This document shows, piece after piece, positions 51,218 through 62,922 of a stretch of 64,000 nt of DNA. Source of the stretch: Brassica napus. Lineage: Eukaryota; Streptophyta; Magnoliopsida; Brassicales; Brassicaceae. The notes beneath the pieces were generated by a model, which saw only the letters and a list, made by a program, of their open reading frames with translations, searched no databases and had not been told where the DNA came from. How positions within the stretch are numbered: position 1 is the first letter of the stretch; each line of letters begins with the position of its first letter. The DNA lies in NCBI RefSeq assembly GCF_020379485.1, contig NC_063450.1, forward strand, positions 44,606,681 to 44,670,680. The letters are read 5' to 3'. A program made the translations under genes and the position numbers.

Positions 51218-51540
51218 CTAGGATAAGACCCGCGCCTTGCGCGGGATTAAGTTATTATTTTTATTATATTTTGGAGAATGAAACAATAGTTTGGCTTCAT
51301 TTGGATTACGGGTGTTCAACCCGGATATCGGGTTAGTTTCGGTTCGGTTCAGTTTTTTTCGGTATTTGGTTAGTAAAATATAACTACTATTCTAAATCAA
51401 TATTTACTTTGACTTTAGTCTTTCACATACTTTTGAAAGATTTCAACTGGACGACTAAATTGATCAGCCAATCTTGTTGCTTTAAATCATTAGTGTTTAT
51501 ATATATATATTATTTAGTTTGAATATTTATTAAATAAAAA

Positions 51541-53003
51541 TTCATATGCGTTATATTTTATGATCATTTGTAACTTATTATAACAAAAAAATAATCTATT
51601 GATCACAAAATTTTCAGAGTGGGAATATTCAAATTTCTAATAATATATAGATATTTTGAAAAATTCAAATATAACATATAAGAAAAAATATAAATGTTTT
51701 TATTATATATTTAATGTGATTTTTTAATATCTTTCAATAATATAAAATTAAAAAAAAGAACTAAGACACAAAAATTGTTATCAAATATTTTTTATTCATA
51801 ATAATTAATTTTCATATATACGTTAATCATATTAGGTAATTTCGTAGCTTCTAATTAAGAAAAGTGCAAAAACAATTTTGGTAGATTATTTATCAATTAG
51901 ATAGTTAGTTTAATAAAAAATATAATGTAAGTCAAGATGGACCAACCTATTTTTCTAAGAATAGTATATTTTATATAGTCATTTATTAAATGAGAATTTA
52001 TAATCATACAGTTCTATGATCATTCATATCATTTTATAACTGAATATTTAAATAATCGATAACAAAAATTTCAATGTGAAATCTTTAATAAGTTTATAAT
52101 TTATAAATGTTTTTGAAAATTCATTGAAAGTTTTAATATTAAAATATTTATGTAATCTTATGGTATATAGTATAATCTATATATATATAAATATATATGT
52201 TTTATTATTAAATGATATTTTTTACTCATATGGTTTTAAAATAATGTGTATCTTCTTATAATATTAAATAAAAGTTCATATTAATACAATTTTATGATCA
52301 TTTGTAACTTATTATGACAAAAAAATAATCTATTGATCACAAAATTTTCAGAGTGGGGATATTCAAATTTCTAATAATTTATAGACGTTTTGAAAAATTC
52401 ATAATATAACATATAAGAAAAATTATAAATGTTTTTATTATATATTTAATGTGATTTTTAAATATATTTTAATAATATAAAATTAAAAAAAGAACTAAGA
52501 TACAAAAATTGTTATCAAATATTTATTATTCATTATAATTAATTTTCACATATACGTTAATCATATTAGGTAATTTCGTAGCTTTTATTTAAGAAAAGTG
52601 CAAAATATTTTTTGGTACGTTATTTATCAATTCGATAGTTAGTTTAATAAAAAGTGTAATATAAGTTAAGATGAACCAACCTATTTTTCTAGGAATAGTA
52701 TATTTTGTATAGTTATTTATTAAATAAGAATTTATAATCATACAGTTCTATGATCGTTCATATCGTTTTATAACAAAATATTTAAATCATCGATAACAAA
52801 ATTTTCAATCTGAAATCTTTAATAAATTTATAATTTATAAATGTTCTTGAAAATTCATTGAAAGTTTTAATATTAAAATATTTATGTAATCTTATGGTAT
52901 ATAGTGTTTAATATATATATATATATATATATATTTTTTATTATTAAATGATATTTTTTACTCATATGGTTTTAAAATCATGTGTATCTTCTTATAATAA
53001 AAA
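51541..53003. repeat. Tandem duplication of a ~735-bp AT-rich unit
   Basis: 51541-52274 and 52275-53003 align over their length with about 90% identity by eye. Shared landmarks include ATAATCTATTGATCACAAAA, the CGTTAATCATATTAGGTAAT block and the ATGTGTATCTTCTTATAATA end. A more diverged third partial copy runs about 53010-53285. Confidence 0.8.
52911..52934. repeat. (AT)n microsatellite
   Basis: Uninterrupted TA/AT dinucleotide run inside the second 735-bp unit; the first unit has a shorter run near 52178. Confidence 0.8.
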
Positions 53004-53447
53004 TGTTAAACCAATTGATCATTAATTTTTAACATAATAATTTTAATAGTTTTAGTCATTTATTGTCGTTTTTAAAAATTCAAAATATAACATATACGAA
53101 AAAAAATCTAAATTTTATTTTTATAGCTAATTTGATTGTTTAATTTATTTTAATAATATAAAATTAAACAAAAAATGATGGAGGAGATATACATTGTTAT
53201 CAAATCTTTATTATTAAACTCATTAATTGTCATATATATATTAGTCATTTATGGTAATTTCGTAGGTTTTATTTAAGGAAAGAAAATATCATATCATATC
53301 ATTATATCATATAGTTTGACCAACTTATGTATCTAACAACATATAAAAATCAAATGTGGACCTACTTATTTTTCAATTGAATGTAATTGACTACCTAATT
53401 GAGTGCCACCTATGCATTGGGGCCTCTTTTAATTAATACAAAATTGA

Positions 53448-54139
53448 GGTTACATCTTTTCAAATGTTCCTCAATTAATATATAAGGGATTAACCAAGTA
53501 TAGTTGTAATAAATAATGAATATCAAATCTTAAGACACTCGAATATGCTAAGTATCCTGGAAACATATAATCCCTCTGAATTTAAATATAATATGTTTAA
53601 GATAGTACATATTAAGAAACAATAAATACACTATTTTAATTGTTTGATCAATAAAATTTCAACACTCATAATTTTATTTTTCAATTTTATATTTAAATTT
53701 TAAAAATAAATACATTAATTATATCTCAAAACAACATACATTTATGTACGAAATAAAAATATAAAACAATCTTACATTTCTATCCGGCATTTCTATCCTC
53801 TAGTATAGATTATGGGCCATCATATTCCTTTTACCCATGTTCTGTAAAGTATCTGACCATGAAACTACTTATTATCCTTACAAAAGACAAATAGTATTTC
53901 GGTTTTGATTTTAGTTATATGCTTACCTGGTTTCTTATACATCTTTGTAATTTATAGTAGGTTTTTATACTACAAAAATTTGGACATACAGTCTTATACA
54001 TATTCAAAATGGTTCTATAGATCAACATTGCATAAAAAATATAGCAAAAGGAAAACAAAACAAAAAGCCTTTTTTCAAAACAAAAAAAAAACAAAACAAA
54101 ACAAAGATACCTACTAAGTGCACACCGTATAAGAAATAA
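53448..54139. other. AT-rich spacer between Helitron ends
   Basis: No gene. Possibly part of the Helitron if its 5' end is at 53809. Ends in an A-rich stretch near 54040-54110. Confidence 0.35.
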
Positions 54140-54175
54140 CTAGACCCTGATCCGCGCGCCAGCGCGGATATGAAT
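54140..54175 (-). mobile_element. Terminus of another reverse-oriented Helitron
   Basis: On the minus strand: hairpin CCGCGCTGGCGCGCGG, then ATCAGGGTCTAG|T, the Helitron 3' signature, with flanking A on plus at 54139. The opposite end was not identified; the element would extend rightwards. Confidence 0.55.
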
Positions 54176-55237
54176 TTTCAGTTTTTAATTATTTATTTTA
54201 TTAAATGATGTATTTGTAATATTCGTTCATATTATATTCATTAAGTAAATATATTTTTTTGCATTTTAAAATATCTATTTTTTTACGAATGTGTGATATC
54301 ATATAAAAATATAAAAAAATGAGTATAGAGTTAAATAGATAATTTTAAAAACAGGAATTTTTCTTTCGTACGCGATATCATATAAATAATGATCCGCCCA
54401 GTTAACAAAAATCATGATTATTTTATGTTTAATTTTTTTTATTTTGACCGTTTCCTTAAAACTATATTAAATTTTACATATTTTAATTAGAATATTTTTA
54501 ATATCTTTACCTTTTTATTTGAAATGCAACTAAATATTTTTTTAATAATTATAACAAAATATTTAAAAAATATTTTTAGAATTTGTTTGAAAAATATGAA
54601 AATTACATTTTAAATTAAAACTATCCTAAAATATGATAAGTTTTGAGGGCTTTTTGCAAAAGTAATTCAAAACTTGAAGTCAAACAGAAAACTAACCTTT
54701 TCTTTTGACTCCTTTTTTTGAGATTTTAACCCCACACCTGCATTTTATCTACGAAAATGCCATTAACATTTTGTTTTTTTTTTTTTCGAAAATGGCTTCT
54801 TTACTGTCTCAACCTCATCTTCTTCAAGTATTTACAATATTGCCACTGCAATGAATAGTGGCAACAACCTTGTACGAACTGTTTGGAGCTTTTAATGCCC
54901 TTTAATGCACGTAAATCTCTTTACACTCTCTCTGTTTCAATTGTTATGAACTAAAAACAACATTTCTTTCACTTTCTCTCTATATTCATCCAAAAAACTC
55001 AAGCTTTTGATTCAAAATATGGGCTATGGTTGACAGAGCCATATTTCTTTCGTTTTTACTTACGGTTGCTTTCGTTTGAGGTTCTGGGTGGTTGGAGAAG
55101 ACCATGTGTGCAAACGAAGTCATCTCACCTAGTTTAAGGTACGAATTTGAATTTTTTTTCAAGATCTGTTCGCGTAGAAGACTTACTAGTAAGTCATCTG
55201 TATGTAGAAGACTTACTGATGAGTCTGCTGGTCAAAC

Positions 55238-55918
55238 GGACGACTTAAATTAAGTCGTCCAGCTTTGTTTGTTAAAAAAAACACTCCAGACGACTTATAT
55301 ATACGTCGTCTACGAGAAACGGGCTAGTTTTGCATTTGACCGAATCGTGTCAGATCTTTGACTATTTCTGGACGACTTATAATTCAGTCGTCTCTGGGAA
55401 AGTTAAAATTTTAATATTTTATGAAAACTTGACGACTTACGTGTAAGTCGTCCTAGGTTAGTTTTGTAATTGAAAAATAAAACTTCATAATTTAACTTTA
55501 ACCAGACGACTTAATATAAAGTCGTCCCTCCAGAAGACTTAATTTAAAGTCGTCCGGGGAAAGCAAAGTCGTCCAGAATTTTTCCCAATTTTCTGGTCAA
55601 ACCTTGCTTATCCCGGACGACCTTAAATTAAGTCGTTTAGCTAAGTCGTCTGGAGAAAGTTAAATTTCAAGTTTTATTTTTCAATTACAAAACTAACCTT
55701 AGGACGACTTACACGTAAGTCGTCAAGTTTTCATAAAATATTGAAATTTTAACTTTCCCAGAGACGACTGAATTATAAGTCGTCCAGAAATAGTCAAAGA
55801 TCTGACACGATTCGGTCAAATGCAAAACTAGCCCGTTTCTCGTAGACGACTTATATATAAGTCGTCTGAAGTTTTTTTTTTAACAAACAAAGCCGGACGA
55901 CTTAGAATTAAGTCGTCC
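55238..55918. repeat. Long near-perfect inverted repeat (hairpin) upstream of mudrA
   Basis: The left arm 55238-55512 and right arm 55640-55918 are reverse complements with only a few mismatches. Both arms contain, for example, CGAGAAACGGGCTAGTTTTG and its complement. The spacer is about 127 bp, itself made of AAGTCGTC units. A transcript through it would fold into a duplex of about 275 bp. Confidence 0.9.
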
Positions 55919-56069
55919 CTTTTAATTTTCAATTGCAAAAGTGACCTCTTTAGACGACTTACCTTTAAGTCTTCTGGACGACTTAATGCTAAGTCGTCTG
56001 CGGCAATGTTTATTGAACTTCTTCATTTTCTCTATGTTTACTAATGTGTTTTATTTTGAATATTTGCAG

Positions 56070-58443
56070 ATGATTTTTCAGTTACATGCAGTGTATGGAG
56101 AATGGTTGTTGAGAGATTTCCGTTGGGATTTTGTGGTTGATGATCTCAAAGGAGCAAGATTGTTTTTATTGAATGAAGATTCAACACATGCTGAACTTGT
56201 TGCAATGGCTCAAGAAGATTATAACCTGGACATGAGAACAGTGAGTGTGGAGATTAGCTACTCATTACCAGCAGAAATGATGATGGCTCCAGGCAGTCTT
56301 CCCATTCATGTTACAAGTGATAGACAAGTTCGAAACTTGCTGGAGATACTCAAAACCCATAGAGTATGTCTTTGTGTATCAAGCCGCAGCAAGGTCGAAA
56401 CGGTTTCAGAGAAAAGGGATATTGATGAAGCTGGTGAATGGGAAAAAGATGTTGGTGATAATGATGAAGCTGGTGAATTGGAAGAAGATGTTGGTGGTGA
56501 TGATGAAGATGTTGGTGATAATGAGTTTGTTGAAGATGAAAATCAAGATGGGGAGGAGGAAAATGGGGAGGAGGATGCTGATAATTCTATTGTTGGTGAA
56601 ACGGATCAGAATGGTGGGGATTACAGTCTTTATGGAAAGGTTCCAGATGAGGACGAGGAAGATGATGATAATATTGTTTTGAAGAAATCCAAAAGGCATA
56701 TGCTAAGACAAATGCTATTGAAGGAGGAAAATCGAATGGTACCATCTATGTCAACCAGAGTTTTGTTAGCAAGGGTGCACTGCTTTCAGAGCTGCGGTTG
56801 GCAGCAGTGAGGGGTAAGTTTTCTTTCAGATTATACAAATCAACGAAAACTCTCGTTGTGGCAACATGTCCGGTTAGCTATTGTGGATGGAAGGTCAGAG
56901 CGAGTGTCAAACATGGGACAAACACGTTTTGGGTAACAAAGTATGTGGAAAAACATTTATGCTCAGCGGGAGACCGAATCGCTCAGCGGAGACACTGTAC
57001 TCCGAAGTATGTAGGTAGTCTTTTCATTGATCGTGTTGGAATCATTGATGGGATAACTCCGCAGCATATCACTGATGCAATGAGGAACATGTTTGGCATG
57101 GCGCTTGATTACACCACTTCATACAGAGCACTGTTATATGCACAAAGATTGGTGAGAGGATCAGCAGAAGAAGGGTATTCGCGTCTGGCATCATATCTCG
57201 AGCAAATCTCCATTGCAAATCCTGATTCTATCACGGCGATAGAACTTGATTCTATGAAAAGATTTAAGTATCTATTTCTCTCTTTTGGAGCTTCTATCAA
57301 AGGTTTTAAGTATCAGAGAAGGGTCATTGTGGTGGATGGAACTCACCTAAGTGGAAAGTATGGAGGAACTATGTTAGTTGCAGCCGCACAAGATGGCAAT
57401 TTTCAGATATTCCCATTGGCTTTTGGGATCGTGGATGAGGAAGATATACCTTCTTGGGAATGGTTTTTCACAAAATTGGCTAGTTGTATATCTCATGACA
57501 AGCCTCTGGTGATAGTCTCCGACCGGCACAAGGCCATTAAAAGTGCGTGTGATAAGGTGTTTCCTTGGGCAACCCGAGGAATATGTTATTATCACCTTCA
57601 AGATAACATTGTCAAAAAGTTTAAAGGGAAACATCTCATGTACTTGGTGAAAGGGGCTGCTTATGCTCACACGGTTTACGATTTTGACCGGTACATGGCT
57701 GAGATACGGAGTGCAAACCCGGAACTTGCAACGTATTTGGAGAAAGCCGACGTCAGGCTATGGTCAAGGGTTTATTGTAAGGGGAACAGGTTCAACATAA
57801 AAACAAGCAACATTGCTGAATCTATTAATTCCGCACTGAAGCGAGCAAGAGGATTTCCGATTACGTTCCTGCTGGAGTTCATAAGGCAGAAGTTAGGAAA
57901 ATGGTATTGGAAAAGGAGACAAGATGCTTTGAGTCTCACAACTGAACATAGCGGGCTGTTGAATACTTGCTTGCTGTTCGAGAAGAGATAGCGGGTATGA
58001 TGACGGTCGAACCAATTGATGGATGGCATTTCTTTGTCAAAGGTGGCAAAATGGACTGTGTGGTTGATTTGGAACATGCAAAGTGTGATTGTGGTGTCTA
58101 TGGAGTGGAGAAAATACCTTGCTCTCATGCTATAGCTGCTGGAATACATGCTGGTTTGCATATCTCCACACTTGTATGTCCACTGTACTCAAAGAATTAT
58201 CTGTATGCAGGATACTCAGAGAATATATATCCTATCGTGTCACAACATATTGAGGAACGAGAATGCTTTCCTCCAGAACTAAAGCGTGGTCGGGGGAGAC
58301 CGAAGAAATCAAGATGGCAATCTTGGTTGGAGCTATCTAGGATGAGAGGACACAAACCCAGGAAGAAACACAGGGCACGGAGATGCTCAAACTGCAAGGA
58401 AACTGGCCATACGAAACCACAATGTACACAACCAGTTGACTAG
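56070..58443 (+). pseudogene. MuDR-type MULE transposase, two frameshifts
   Basis: ATTTGCAG precedes ATG 56070 (MIFQLHAVYGEW), so this may be exon 2 or the first exon. Order: N-terminal MuDR/PB1-like part, Asp/Glu-rich linker (56410-56670), a zinc-finger-like domain (CPVSYCGWKV), the DDE catalytic core with VVDGTHLSGKYGG, VIVSDRHKAI, CYYHLQDN and NIAESINSALK, then a SWIM finger (CDCGVYGVEKIPCSH) and a CCHC knuckle (CSNCKETGHTKPQC). The frame changes between 56672 and 56735 and again at about 57950-57970, each fitting a single small indel. All catalytic motifs survive, so the copy is young or the sequence contains errors. Stop at 58441. Confidence 0.9.
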
Positions 58444-58915
58444 TTGTCCAGACGACCTAAATTTAAGTCGTCCCGTCTTGATTACCCGTCTAGACGACTA
58501 AATATTTAGTCGTCCAGTGTATTTTATTTTTAGACGACCTTCTACTAAGTCGTCCAGTGTATTTTATTTTTAGACGACCTTCTACTATCCCTTCAAGTGT
58601 ATTTTATTTTTAGACGACCTTCTACTAAGTCGTCCAGTGTATTTTATTTTTAGACGACCTTCTACTATCCCTTCAAGTGTATTTTATTTTTAGACTACCT
58701 TCTACTATCCCTTCAAGTCGTCCAAACCTTCTAGACGACTTATTTGTAAGTCGTCCAGTTGGAAAACCTTCCAGACGACTTATAATAAGTCGTCCAAACC
58801 TTCTAGACGACTTATTTGTAAGTCGTCCAGTTGGAAAACCTTCCAGACGACTTATTTGTAAGTCGTCCAGTTGGAAAACCTTCCAGACGACTTATTTCTT
58901 CCAGACAACTTATAT
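58444..58915. repeat. AAGTCGTC palindrome arrays with two tandem subunits
   Basis: At 58515-58720 a unit AGTGTATTTTATTTTTAGAC plus GACCTTCTACTA(AGTCGTCC) repeats about five times. At 58720-58900 a unit of about 50 bp, CTTCCAGACGACTTATTTGT plus AAGTCGTCCAGTTGGAAAAC, repeats about four times. Between the convergent transposase and Ulp1-like genes. Confidence 0.9.
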
Positions 58916-59060
58916 CATGTTCAAATACAAAAATCATGTTAAAAAATTATGTTCAAATACAAAAATCATGTTCAAAAATCATGTTCAAATACAAAAATCA
59001 TGTTAAAAAATCATGTTCAAATACAAAAATCATGTTAAAAAATCATGTTCAAATACAAAT
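58916..59060. repeat. Tandem ATGTTCAAATACAAAAATC repeat
   Basis: The unit ATGTTCAAATACAAAAATC, alternating with a TGTTAAAAAATC variant, recurs about five times immediately 3' of the Ulp1-like stop codon. It may contribute to the 3' UTR. Confidence 0.85.
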
Positions 59061-59799
59061 CTAATCATACATGCCCACGAACTTATCACCATCCACATTT
59101 TCTTTCAGATGCTGATCAACAAGCTCCTTCCATATATCCACCGCCATATTATCCCTCATTTTCTTCGCGTTGCACCTAGCAAAGTCTTTAGGGTCAAAGG
59201 AGCCCCCGAGCGCATGACATTCAATGTACTTTACAGTGTACACGCCACAATCACCATTGTTGGCCGTGGGTACACCTTTCAGCGGTCTCTCATATGTGTA
59301 TGGCTCCAACCCGTATTTGACCCGCATTTCGTCGGTGGCTGCGCACTCAACAAGCAGATAAGGGACCATCTGGAGAAAAGGCTCCATTATCGCATCCCAT
59401 GCGTCTGGTACACTAGATGAAGGTATGCTGTCCCAGACGACTATGTGCCTCTTAGGGATCGATATCCAAATAGCAACCCAATGCTTGTCGTCCAAGTTCA
59501 CTGGCGCATAGATATCATCAATGTCCTCCCCCACTTCTTGTTTGATTGGCAAAATGAAGGTATTGATCCGTCATAAAAATACGACGCCCCACCAGGTAGA
59601 ACTCTTCCTAAACCTTTGTGATCAGGTTCCGATGTTTTGAAGAGCTGATACTGCTCTCTCCAAGACTGAGAAAAGTTGTGATCCAGGAAGCACATTCGCT
59701 CGCTCCTGAAAGCTTGTGGGTTCTCCTGATACCTCTGCCTTAGCACATTAATCCAAGCATCTATATGCTGCATATTAAATATAACAAGTTAGAAGTTAC

Positions 59800-59941
59800 C
59801 AGACGAAGACGACTTAATTATAAGTCGTCTACGTGGTCGTCCAAGTAGACGACTTTCCAGACGATTTATCTTTAAGTCGTCTGGAAAGTAGTCTACTTGG
59901 ACGACTTTGTAGACGACTTAAATCGTGTGCAGAAGACTTAC
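59800..59941. repeat. AAGTCGTC palindromes in intron 5 of the Ulp1-like gene
   Basis: Several GACGACTT...AAGTCGTC palindromes lie between exons 5 and 6, with the motif running up to the splice donor. Confidence 0.85.
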
Positions 59942-60479
59942 GCAGTCTTCCAGCCATCCTCTGGCTGTCCGGAGGAAGTGGTACCACCTTGTTGGTGATG
60001 TACGTGGTTTGTCCTCGATCTTAGTTAAATAATGACTGCAAACAAAAAAGCAATCAGTTTTGGACGACTAAATCAAGCTATTATGGGTAAAGCAATCACT
60101 TACGGATCAGTTTTCAACCAATCAGCGAGTTCCTTCAACTTTTCTTTGTTTACTGGCGGAAATGGATTATAGGCTGCCACTTTATCTTTTTTTTTCTCTG
60201 CCATATAAGGAGATCTCACAGTAGGAGCAGGTTTCTTCGCTCGTTTACTCTTTGCACGCTTGTCCAATACAACCAGGCTCGGTTGTGAAACTGGATCGCT
60301 TGGCTCGGTGGAAGCGAGGCTCGGTTGTTGATCTGTGGAAGCGAGGCTCGGTTGGTGATCGGTGGAAGTGACAGCAACAATCTCTTTGGAGGTGACACCA
60401 TCTGCTTTATTTACCGAGTTCGCCTCGGTTGCTGTATCCTCCGGCAACCATCTCTGCAATAAAAGTTGCACACAAGTTA

Positions 60480-60706
60480 ACCCTGGACGACTTAAATAAA
60501 AGTTGTCTGGACGACTAGTTGACCCTGGACGACTTAAATAAAAGTTGTCTGGACGACTAGTTGACCCTGGACGACTTAAAATTAAGTCTTCCGTGGTCAA
60601 CTAGTCGTCCAGACAACTTACGTTTAAGTCGTCCAGGGTCAACTAGTCGTCCAGACAACTTTTACAGTCGTCTGGACAACTAGTTAACCCTGGATTTGAT
60701 ACTAAC
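60480..60706. repeat. AAGTCGTC array in intron 3 of the Ulp1-like gene
   Basis: A unit of about 49 bp, CCTGGACGACTTAAATAAAA plus GTTGTCTGGACGACTAGTTGA, repeats at 60480-60600, followed by inverted copies to 60690. Confidence 0.85.
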
Positions 60707-61464
60707 ATATTTGATTTGAGGAGGCTGTTTCTTTTGAGGAGGAGGCTGTTTCTTTTGAAGAGGAGGAGGCTGCTGCTGTTTCTTTTGAGGAGGAGGAGGC
60801 TGCTGTTTGGTTTGATGAGGAGGAGGCTGGTTACTAACCACGGTTTCATTGGCATGAGGGGTAGCCTGTTTGTTTCTACCCCCGGTTTCTTTGGCAAGAG
60901 GGGTAGGCTGTTTATCTTGAGGGGTAGCCTGATTGGTTAGAGGTGGAGGGGTAGCCTGATTGGTGACACCAACCTTCTTCTCCACAGCTTCCAATCTATC
61001 AGACAACTTCCTAAACTCCCTCATGCACTTATTAAACCCTTTTTTCATAGCCTCAGCTACGCCCTTGAACATAATTTCCAACTCCTCTCTGGTCACCCCT
61101 CTAGCCTCTTCTCTAGCCTCTTCTCTAGCCTCTTCAGGAGCCTCTTTACGAGCTTTCTTCCGAGGTCTTGGATTGTCTTCCTCCTCCTCCTCCTCCTCCA
61201 ACACAACCATCTCTTTGGCCTTCTTCGATGGAGTCACAACCTTAGGTTTTGTATTGACCTTAGTACCAGTGACTTCCCAGCAATCCATGGTCCACTTCCA
61301 CGGTCTCCGCTCATACATGACTTTAATGATGTTCTCCGCGGGCAGGTCCTCAACCTCAGAGTCCCATTTTGGCCACATTTCACTAATGTCCTTCTCAACA
61401 AAGTTGATCACGCGGGTCTGCAGTAAATAGAAGAATCGAGTTAGATATTTGAAAAAAAATACTA

Positions 61465-61860
61465 AATAGACGACTTAATTATAAGTCGTCTACTAAGTCG
61501 TCCAGCTGGAAGACCTTCCAGACGACTTATAATAAGTCGTCTAATAAGTCGTCCAGATGGAAGACTTTCCAGACGACTTAATTAAGTCGTCCGATAAGTC
61601 GTCCAGCTGGGAAGACTTTCCAGACGCCTTATTATAAGTCGTCTAATAAGTCGTCCAGATGGAAGACCTTCCAGACGACTTATAATAAGTCGTCTAATAA
61701 GTCGTCCAGATGGAAGACTTTCCAGACGACTTATAATAAGTCGTCTAATAAGTCGTCCAGCTGGGAAGACTTTCCAGACGACTTATTATAAGTCGTCCGA
61801 TAAGTCGTCAAGCTGGACGACCTTCCAGACGACTTATAATAAGTCGTCTGCGCAGTCTTT
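61465..61860. repeat. ~51-bp tandem array in intron 2 of the Ulp1-like gene
   Basis: About seven units of AATAAGTCGTCCAGATGGAA-(GACTTTCCAGACGACTTATA)-ATAAGTCGTC. Each unit is itself palindromic. Alternating GATGG/GCTGGG variants suggest higher-order duplication. Confidence 0.9.
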
Positions 61861-62754
61861 TGGATTGAAGTAAATACCTGACTCAAGATAGCAGCTTTCA
61901 TTGATCTGCGGCCTCTGCTGCCCTCGTAAGCCAGTATCGGTGGAGACGGACTGTCTGCTCTGGGACCACCAATACTAGCACCCAATTCCGGCATAGCTGT
62001 GTACGTCCAGACTTGAAGAACTTGTATAAACCCATCCACGGTGTAACAGCCAGCAATTTCTTTGTTCCACAAAGAGTCCATCAGCACCTTAAACGCGACT
62101 CTCCCCCATGGATAATTCTCAAACCGTTCTAAATCCATCACTAGCCTTGCCAGAGTAGATCGTGTAGCGGTTGAAAACTTTCTCCCTTCAATGAATCCAG
62201 TGAAGATGGAGAGGTACGCGAGCCGCTTGCGATCTTCCCTGGACCAATCCCCGCATCTCTTCAGTGCTGCTATTATCTGATCAGTAGTTGGCCCAGCTTC
62301 CAGATGAACTCCCAGCATCCCCCAGAAAGAAACCATCTCTGGGGTAACGTCACATTTTGGTGTCTCAAGGTCCTCGATGTACTCGCAGTTTAGACCAGTG
62401 AGGTTTTCAAACTCTAACAGTGAAAACCTCAAAGGTTCTGGACCAACGAGAGACCACATCTCATACTTCTTCTTAATGTCCAGCTTGAAACTGAGCATGT
62501 AGTGAACCAGCCTTGAAGCCCAACCAAATCCCTGCTCCTTGAACTTGATGAAAACTCCCAAACTCGACTCCTTGAGCTCTTCAAATTCGTCATCAGTAAG
62601 AGCTTTCCTAAGAGCAGTATGCAACTTGCTGTTATCCGTATGATACGAAATGCTATTGTGGGCTTCTGGCTCTTCCCCTGATGTGTATAACCTACGGGGG
62701 AGTTCTGGAATATCCATCCTTTTTGTCTGCAAAATAATCAAAGACAACAATATA

Positions 62755-62883
62755 AGTCCAGACGACTTAGTAGACGACTTAAATTTAAGTCGTCTGGAAA
62801 GTCTTCCAAATGGACGACTTATATTTAAGTCATCTACTAAGTCGTCCAGTTGGAAGACTTTCCAGACGACTTAAATTACTTAC
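62755..62883. repeat. AAGTCGTC palindromes in intron 1 of the Ulp1-like gene
   Basis: Two to three palindromic units spaced by GGAAGACTTTCCA, filling most of the 157-bp intron. Confidence 0.85.
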
Positions 62884-62922
62884 AAGTCTTCCAGTCGCAG
62901 AAGGAGTTGGAGTACTCGTCAT

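Larger units (their letters stand above)
51218..53447 (-). mobile_element. Helitron in reverse orientation (~2.2-2.6 kb)
   Basis: On the minus strand the 3' end is a perfect GC hairpin CCCGCGC-AAG-GCGCGGG followed by TCTTATCCTAG|T, so the terminus lies at 51218. The 5' part matches the AtREP-like signature TATTAATTAAAAGAGGCCCC and GGTGGCAC near 53400-53447. An alternative 5' end TCTATACTAGAGG with correct A flank lies at 53809. No coding capacity. Confidence 0.65.
59061..62922 (-). pseudogene. DUF1985 plus Ulp1 (C48) protease-like gene of the MULE, one-base frameshift
   Basis: Six exons: 62922-62884, 62726-61878, 61417-60707, 60453-60104, 60035-59942 and 59767-59061. The start MTSTPTPSATGRL is followed by a DUF1985 domain (GWASRLVHYML, FSLLEFENLTGLNCEY). 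A Lys/Arg-rich, acidic and then Gln/Pro-rich linker with predicted coiled coil (61150-60720) leads to a C-terminal Ulp1 peptidase with His in DDKHWVAIW, Asp in VVWDS and Cys in NNGDCGVYT. Such genes are the ULP-like cargo of KI-MULEs, related to SUMO proteases; activity is untested. The model is 916 codons if one G is restored at 59528-59532, where five C (plus) stand instead of six. As read, the protease domain is out of frame. Confidence 0.85.

Noticed and set aside
60716..61430. Plus-strand reading frames opposite the Ulp1-like gene
   Set aside because: Shadows of the Gln/Pro and Lys-rich linker; the minus-strand model has matching splice phases and a known domain order.
58440..62880. AAGTCGTC arrays as a CRISPR array
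   Set aside because: The repeats are palindromic, irregularly spaced, in plant nuclear DNA with introns, and there are no cas genes.
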